A DNA stretch of 64,000 nt from JAFGJQ01 sp964586145 (GTDB lineage: Bacteria > Planctomycetota > Phycisphaerae > UBA1845): assembly GCA_964586145.1 (NCBI GenBank), contig CAZPHH010000011.1:10412-74411 (forward strand). The letters run 5' to 3'. Under the pieces are notes generated by a model. It had not been told where the DNA came from. It was given only the letters and a program-made list of their open reading frames with translations, and did no database searches. The position numbers and the translations under genes are program-made. Of this stretch, positions 60,086 to 64,000 are shown one piece after another. The stretch's first letter is position 1, and each line of letters opens with the position of its first letter.

Positions 60086-60565
60086 ATGAAAGGCCAAGGC
60101 AAGAGTCTCGTGCTGGTTGCGGCCGTCCTGGTGCTGGTCGTGGGAGTGGCGTGGTTTCGATCCGCCCGGGGAGGTGGCGGCGAAAGCGCCCCGCCGGGCA
60201 CATCGGGCGTCGTTCCCGCCGTCGCGACGCCCGCCACCGAAGGCAACGAGCCGACGGACGGCGGTACGCCGGCCGCCGTCGCGACGGCGAAGTTGCCGCG
60301 CGTGGTGGACGTGGGCGCCGACAAGTGCATTCCCTGCAAGATGATGGCACCAATCCTCGTGGAGCTGCGCCAGGAGTATGAGGGGCGCGTCATCGTCGAG
60401 TTCGTCGATGTCTGGAAGGACCCCAAGGCCGGCGACCCGTACAAGATCCGCATGATTCCGACGCAGATCTTCTATGACGCCGACGGCAAGGAAGTGTGGC
60501 GGCACGAGGGGTTTCTGTCCAAGGAAGGCTTTGTTGCGAAGTTCGCGGAGCTTGGCGTGAAGTAG
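60086..60565 (+). CDS. Membrane-anchored exported thioredoxin
   Basis: 159 residues. The N-terminal hydrophobic segment (SLVLVAAVLVLVVGVAWF) may be a signal or anchor. A Pro/Ala/Thr linker is followed by a thioredoxin domain with C81-I-P-C84 (DKCIPCKMMAPILVEL) and cis-Pro in IRMIPTQIFYDADG. Outside the membrane it would receive electrons from the CcdA-type protein coded 41 bases downstream. Candidate clients are cytochrome c apoproteins (heme attachment) or periplasmic arsenic-thiol chemistry. Confidence 0.88.
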   Translation: MKGQGKSLVLVAAVLVLVVGVAWFRSARGGGGESAPPGTSGVVPAVATPATEGNEPTDGGTPAAVATAKLPRVVDVGADKCIPCKMMAPILVELRQEYEGRVIVEFVDVWKDPKAGDPYKIRMIPTQIFYDADGKEVWRHEGFLSKEGFVAKFAELGVK

Positions 60566-60606
60566 AGGCCGCGCGACGCACGGGGCCGCCCATCAGGAGT
60601 GGATGC

Positions 60607-61287
60607 ATGCTGGAATCATTTGCCGAGAGTCTCGCCGAGATCGTCAAGACAAACATGTGGCTGGCGCCGCTTGCGGCGCTGTTGGGCGGCCTGCTGACCG
60701 CGGCCAACCCCTGCGTGCTTGCCGCCGCTCCGCTGATGGTGGGCTACGTGGCCGGGCAGGAGAACAAGAGCCTCGGACGCTCGTTCCTGCTCTCGCTGAC
60801 GTTCGCGATCGGCCTGACCATCATGTTCGCGCTGATCTGGTTCGGCGTGTGGTCCGCCAGCTCGTTGCTGCCCTCCACCTGGTGGAAGTACATCGCGGCG
60901 GTGGTCTGCTTCCTCCTGGGACTGCATCTGCTGGGCGCGCTGCATTTCACCATTCCCGCCCCGGCCGGCCTGCGGCCGAAGCAGAAGGGGTTTATCGGCG
61001 CCCTGCTGCTCGGCCTGCTCTTCGGCCTGATTTCACTGCCGTGCGCGGGGCCGGTGCTGGGCGCCTTGATCATCGTCACCCCGCTGCAGGGCATGGCCTT
61101 CGGCCTGCTGCTGCTGGTGGCGTACAGCCTGGGCCACTGCGGGTTGGTGCTGGTCGGCGGCACGTCGATCGGCCTGGTGCAGAAGCTGGCGGACTCCAAG
61201 GGCTGGACCCGCGGCACGAACATGCTGCGTCGGGTCGCGGGGGTGTTGATCATCGGGGTCGGTGCGTGGGTGCTGCTGTTTGCATGA
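60607..61287 (+). CDS. ccdA: CcdA-type thiol:disulfide transporter
   Basis: 226 residues with about six helices. The redox Cys pair is C36 (AANPCVLAAAP) in the first helix and C146 (SLPCAGPVLGA) in the fourth, the DsbD/CcdA arrangement that shuttles reducing equivalents from cytosolic thioredoxin to the outside. AGGAG is 8 bases before the ATG. It follows the exported thioredoxin, its probable acceptor. In this island it may serve cytochrome c maturation for the octaheme protein, arsenic redox, or both. Confidence 0.92.
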   Translation: MLESFAESLAEIVKTNMWLAPLAALLGGLLTAANPCVLAAAPLMVGYVAGQENKSLGRSFLLSLTFAIGLTIMFALIWFGVWSASSLLPSTWWKYIAAVVCFLLGLHLLGALHFTIPAPAGLRPKQKGFIGALLLGLLFGLISLPCAGPVLGALIIVTPLQGMAFGLLLLVAYSLGHCGLVLVGGTSIGLVQKLADSKGWTRGTNMLRRVAGVLIIGVGAWVLLFA

Positions 61288-61351
61288 GAGGAGCGGCGCC
61301 CCGTCGGCGACCGGGTTTGGGGAGAGTGGCATCCGCGTGAGGGAGCCTCAG

Positions 61352-61801
61352 ATGAGTACGGGGAACCCCGGGAAACCGGCGGCAACGAAGAGCGTGATCA
61401 TCCTCTGCACGGGCAATTCCTGCCGGTCGCAGATGGCCGAGGCGTTCTGGCGACGGCACGGGGGCGATCGCTGGGACGTGGTCAGCGCGGGCACTCGGCC
61501 CAGCGGCGCGGTCCACCCGCTGGCCGTCCGGGCGATGGCGGAAGTGGGCATCGACATCCGCGGGTATTGCAGCAAGTCGCTCGAACCGTACCTGGACCGG
61601 CATTTCGACCTGGTGATCACGGTGTGCAGTGACGCGGACGAGAACTGCCCGCATTTCCCCAACGCGAAGAAGCGCATTCACCACGGCTTTGACGACCCGC
61701 CGAAAGCGCCGGGCGGCGAAGAGGCGCAGATGCGGGTCGCGCGTCGCGTCCGGGACGAGATTGGGGTGCAGGTGAAGGCGTGGATCGCAGAGGAATCGTG
61801 A
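61352..61801 (+). CDS. arsC: Arsenate reductase, low-molecular-weight phosphatase type (thioredoxin-dependent)
   Basis: 149 residues. P-loop C19-T-G-N-S-C-R25 with the nucleophilic first Cys; the two relay cysteines C92 and C99 in VCSDADENCPHF match the pI258 ArsC mechanism that ends in a disulfide reduced by thioredoxin. Reduces arsenate to arsenite in the cytosol. The ATG at 61352 has GAGGGAG 6 bases upstream; the frame open before it overlaps ccdA's end and is not conserved. The small thioredoxin earlier in the island is a plausible reductant. Confidence 0.94.
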   Translation: MSTGNPGKPAATKSVIILCTGNSCRSQMAEAFWRRHGGDRWDVVSAGTRPSGAVHPLAVRAMAEVGIDIRGYCSKSLEPYLDRHFDLVITVCSDADENCPHFPNAKKRIHHGFDDPPKAPGGEEAQMRVARRVRDEIGVQVKAWIAEES

Positions 61802-61889
61802 GGCCCGCAGCCCGAGACGCTCGCTGCGATCCTGAATCAAACAGAACACGTATGCACCGGCCGGCGCGGTCGAATCAAAGGGCGTGGAC

Positions 61890-63032
61890 ATGAGCCAGGC
61901 AGAAGTCCCTCCAACGCGCAGCGAGAAGCAACTCCAGGGACTGAACGTCTTCGAGAAATACCTGACGCTGTGGGTGATCCTGTGCATCACCGGCGGCATT
62001 GTGCTGGGCAAGCTGGCTCCGGGGGTAGCGCATACCCTGGACGGCATGGCCATCTACGTGGACGAGGCGCCGGTGGTGTCGATCCCCATCGCCGTGGCGC
62101 TGTTCTTCATGATGTACCCCATCATGGTGAAAATCGACTTCTCCGAGGTCGTTCGGGCCGGCAAGAGCCCCAAGCCCGTGCTGCTGACGCTGATCGTGAA
62201 CTGGTGCATCAAGCCGTTCACCATGCTGGCCATCGCCACGTTCTTCCTGGGCTGCGTATTCCGGGACTTCATGCCCGGCCTGGACACGCTCAAGGACGGG
62301 ACCCAGGTGGAACTGTGGCGTTCGTACATCTCTGGCGCGATCCTCCTGGGCATCGCCCCATGCACGGCCATGGTGCTGATGTGGGGCTACCTGGCCAGGG
62401 GCAACCAGGGCCACACGCTGGTCATGGTGGCCATCAACTCGCTGACCATGCTGGTACTCTACGGCCTTCTGGGCGGCTGGCTTCTGGGGGTCAACAGGAT
62501 GCCCGTGCCGTGGCAGGCCCTGCTGCTTTCGATCGGGATCTACGTTGCCCTGCCGCTGGTGGCGGGATACTTCTCGCGCAAGTGGATCATCCAGGCCAAG
62601 GGCATCGAATGGTTCAAGGCGAAGTTCCTTCACGCTCTGACGCCGGTTTCGATTGTCGCCCTGTTGGGCACCCTGGTCCTTCTGTTCTCGTTCAAGGGCG
62701 AGACCATTCTGGCCAACCCGCTGACCATCCTCTGGATCTCCATCCCGCTGTTCATCCAGACGGTGCTGATCTTCGCGATCACCTATGCAATCGCCCGGCT
62801 GCTGCGGTTCAGCTATGAGGATGCGGCCCCATCGGCGATGATCGGTGCGTCGAATCACTTCGAGGTGGCCATCGCGACGGCCACCATGTTGTACGGATTG
62901 TCCAGCGGAGCGGCCCTGGCCACGGTGGTCGGCGTGCTCATTGAGGTGCCGGTCATGCTCATGCTTGTGCGAATCAGTCTCAAGACACAAGGCTGGTTCC
63001 CGAGAGGGACCCGTGACGAGACATCACTGTGA
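61890..63032 (+). CDS. acr3: Arsenite efflux permease Acr3
   Basis: 380 residues, ten membrane helices. The conserved pair required for transport is present: C158 in GIAPCTAMVLMWGYLARGN and E325 in GASNHFEVAIATAT. Exports arsenite using the proton gradient. It ends in GTGA, shared with the arsM start. It is downstream of arsC by 88 bases, so reduction and export are coupled in one unit. Confidence 0.95.
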   Translation: MSQAEVPPTRSEKQLQGLNVFEKYLTLWVILCITGGIVLGKLAPGVAHTLDGMAIYVDEAPVVSIPIAVALFFMMYPIMVKIDFSEVVRAGKSPKPVLLTLIVNWCIKPFTMLAIATFFLGCVFRDFMPGLDTLKDGTQVELWRSYISGAILLGIAPCTAMVLMWGYLARGNQGHTLVMVAINSLTMLVLYGLLGGWLLGVNRMPVPWQALLLSIGIYVALPLVAGYFSRKWIIQAKGIEWFKAKFLHALTPVSIVALLGTLVLLFSFKGETILANPLTILWISIPLFIQTVLIFAITYAIARLLRFSYEDAAPSAMIGASNHFEVAIATATMLYGLSSGAALATVVGVLIEVPVMLMLVRISLKTQGWFPRGTRDETSL

Positions 63033-63931
63033 CAGACAAGATCACTGACACAGTTCGGTCGAAATACGCAGCCGTGGCCGGCAGCGGGCTGTCGAGCCGG
63101 CAGGAGGGTGTCCGGCAGGTGGCCGAGGCGTTCGGCTACAGCGCCGACGAACTGAGCAGCATACCCGCCGAGGCCAACATGGGCCTGTCGTGCGGAAACC
63201 CGACGGCCTTCGCGAGCCTCAAGCCCGGCGAAACTGTGGTTGACCTGGGTTGCGGCGGCGGGCTGGACGTGCTGCTGGCCGCCCCCAAGGTCGGGGCGGC
63301 GGGCAAGGCCATCGGCATCGACATGACGCCGGAAATGATTGAACTGGCCCGCAAGAACGCGGCTCGATCCGCGGGCGGCACGATGCCGGCCAATATCGAG
63401 TTCCACCTGGCCACCATCGACCGGCTGCCCTTGCCCGATGCGGCGGCTGACTGCGTGATCAGCAATTGCGTGATCAACCTGGCGCCCGACAAGCGGGCGG
63501 TGTTCCGCGAGATCGCCCGCGTGCTCAAACCCGGCGGGCGGCTGGCCGTCAGCGACATTGCGTTGAAGAAGCCGTTACCGGAGGAGATCCGGGACGATGT
63601 CACGGCCTACGTCGGCTGCATCGCCGGGGCGATCTTGATTGCGGACTACGAGGCCGGTTTGCGTGAGGCCGGCTTCGCCCATGTGCAGGTTGTCGAGAGC
63701 GGCGCGGATCTGAACGCATATGCGAAGGTCGAGAATTCGTCCGGATGCTGCTCATCGAAGACGAGCCCCCCGATGGCCGACTCTCCTTCAGGGTCCGGTT
63801 GCTGCGGCGCGCCGACGGGTGAAGGCGTCCAGCCGGGTTTGCATGGAGGCATGGCCCGGCTCCTGAGCCGCCACAACGTCAATGACTACGCCGCGAGCGT
63901 GAAGGTCTTTGCGATCAAGCCGCTTCGGTAG
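63029..63931 (+). CDS. arsM: Arsenite S-adenosylmethionine methyltransferase
   Basis: 300 residues from a GTG overlapping acr3. SAM-binding motif VVDLGCGGGLDVLLAAP; arsenic-binding cysteines C55 (MGLSCGNP) and C197 (YVGCIAG), with further CC pairs at 240-241 and 258-259 in the C-terminal part. Such CC motifs are common in bacterial ArsM proteins. It methylates arsenite to mono-, di- or trimethyl forms, which the ArsP-type permease may export. The C-terminus (SRHNVNDYAASVKVFAIKPL) is complete. Last gene of the island inside the window. Confidence 0.94.
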   Translation: MTDKITDTVRSKYAAVAGSGLSSRQEGVRQVAEAFGYSADELSSIPAEANMGLSCGNPTAFASLKPGETVVDLGCGGGLDVLLAAPKVGAAGKAIGIDMTPEMIELARKNAARSAGGTMPANIEFHLATIDRLPLPDAAADCVISNCVINLAPDKRAVFREIARVLKPGGRLAVSDIALKKPLPEEIRDDVTAYVGCIAGAILIADYEAGLREAGFAHVQVVESGADLNAYAKVENSSGCCSSKTSPPMADSPSGSGCCGAPTGEGVQPGLHGGMARLLSRHNVNDYAASVKVFAIKPLR

Positions 63932-64000
63932 AGGAGTGCTGACCCAAGTTAAGAAACGGTACGTGTTTCTGGTTCTTCTTCTTCGTCCGGAGGGGTGCTA
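63932..64000. other. Window end, nothing identified
   Basis: 69 bases after arsM. They contain no start with a ribosome site that leads into a frame long enough to judge. Confidence 0.5.

Noticed and set aside
56363..63931. Respiratory arsenate reductase (ArrAB) or arsenite oxidase (AioAB/ArxA)
   Set aside because: No molybdopterin-binding protein or ferredoxin-like subunit is encoded; only a Tat leader fragment remains.

Overview
The window is high-GC, gene-dense DNA with short intergenic gaps and genes on both strands. The gene set points to a Gram-negative member of the Planctomycetota, probably from the Phycisphaerae side: an ADP-heptose enzyme (HldE), lipoproteins with lipoboxes, a Ser/Thr kinase, an MnmE-like GTPase without the catalytic cysteine motif, a long PurL with a PurS-like N-terminus, and SpoVG beside IspE. 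This placement is inference from gene content. The two 100-N runs show that the sequence is a scaffolded draft. Each run is flanked by the same 55 bases on both sides, so the contigs really overlap and no sequence is missing.

Layout. 1-10.7 kb: a partial lipoprotein, a MacB/FtsX-type permease, a leftward phospholipid operon (TerB-like, psd, pssA, gltX, PfkB kinase), then eno with an FtsB-like gene, and a protein kinase. 10.7-22.9 kb: MnmE-like GTPase, glycogen debranching enzyme, purL (interrupted only by an artificial gap), an HDOD-GGDEF regulator, a secreted beta-helix/PA14 protein and a degenerate M24 protein. 22.9-24.4 kb: a decayed stretch with an internally deleted IS1634-type transposase and a truncated four-helix-bundle (S23/IVP) gene. 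24.4-44.7 kb: a GH5 lipoprotein, a PurN-type enzyme, birA, three GT-C membrane glycosyltransferases, folD, wrbA, hldE, spoVG and ispE. This part includes a noncoding patch at 39.6-40.25 kb rich in perfect hairpins. 45-53.9 kb: tRNA-Glu(CTC), a two-component system, a GNAT-deacetylase fusion, and a cassette with a methyltransferase/ATP-grasp fusion, a small helical protein and an aspartoacylase-type hydrolase.

The most interesting region is 54.0-63.9 kb, a one-direction arsenic island. Its order is arsR, ArsP-type permease, small thioredoxin, DGC-type Cys protein, an octaheme cytochrome c fused to a membrane cytochrome b, an orphan Tat leader, a DUF4405-like membrane cytochrome, an exported thioredoxin, CcdA, thioredoxin-type ArsC, Acr3 and ArsM. 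The classical genes give arsenate reduction, arsenite efflux and methylation. CcdA plus the exported thioredoxin would carry thiol reductant outward. The octaheme/cytochrome b fusion and second membrane cytochrome would connect the quinone pool to the periplasm. No canonical respiratory arsenate reductase or arsenite oxidase is present. The arsR promoter has its predicted +1 on the ATG, under a perfect 16-bp palindrome, so the island probably starts with a leaderless, autoregulated message.
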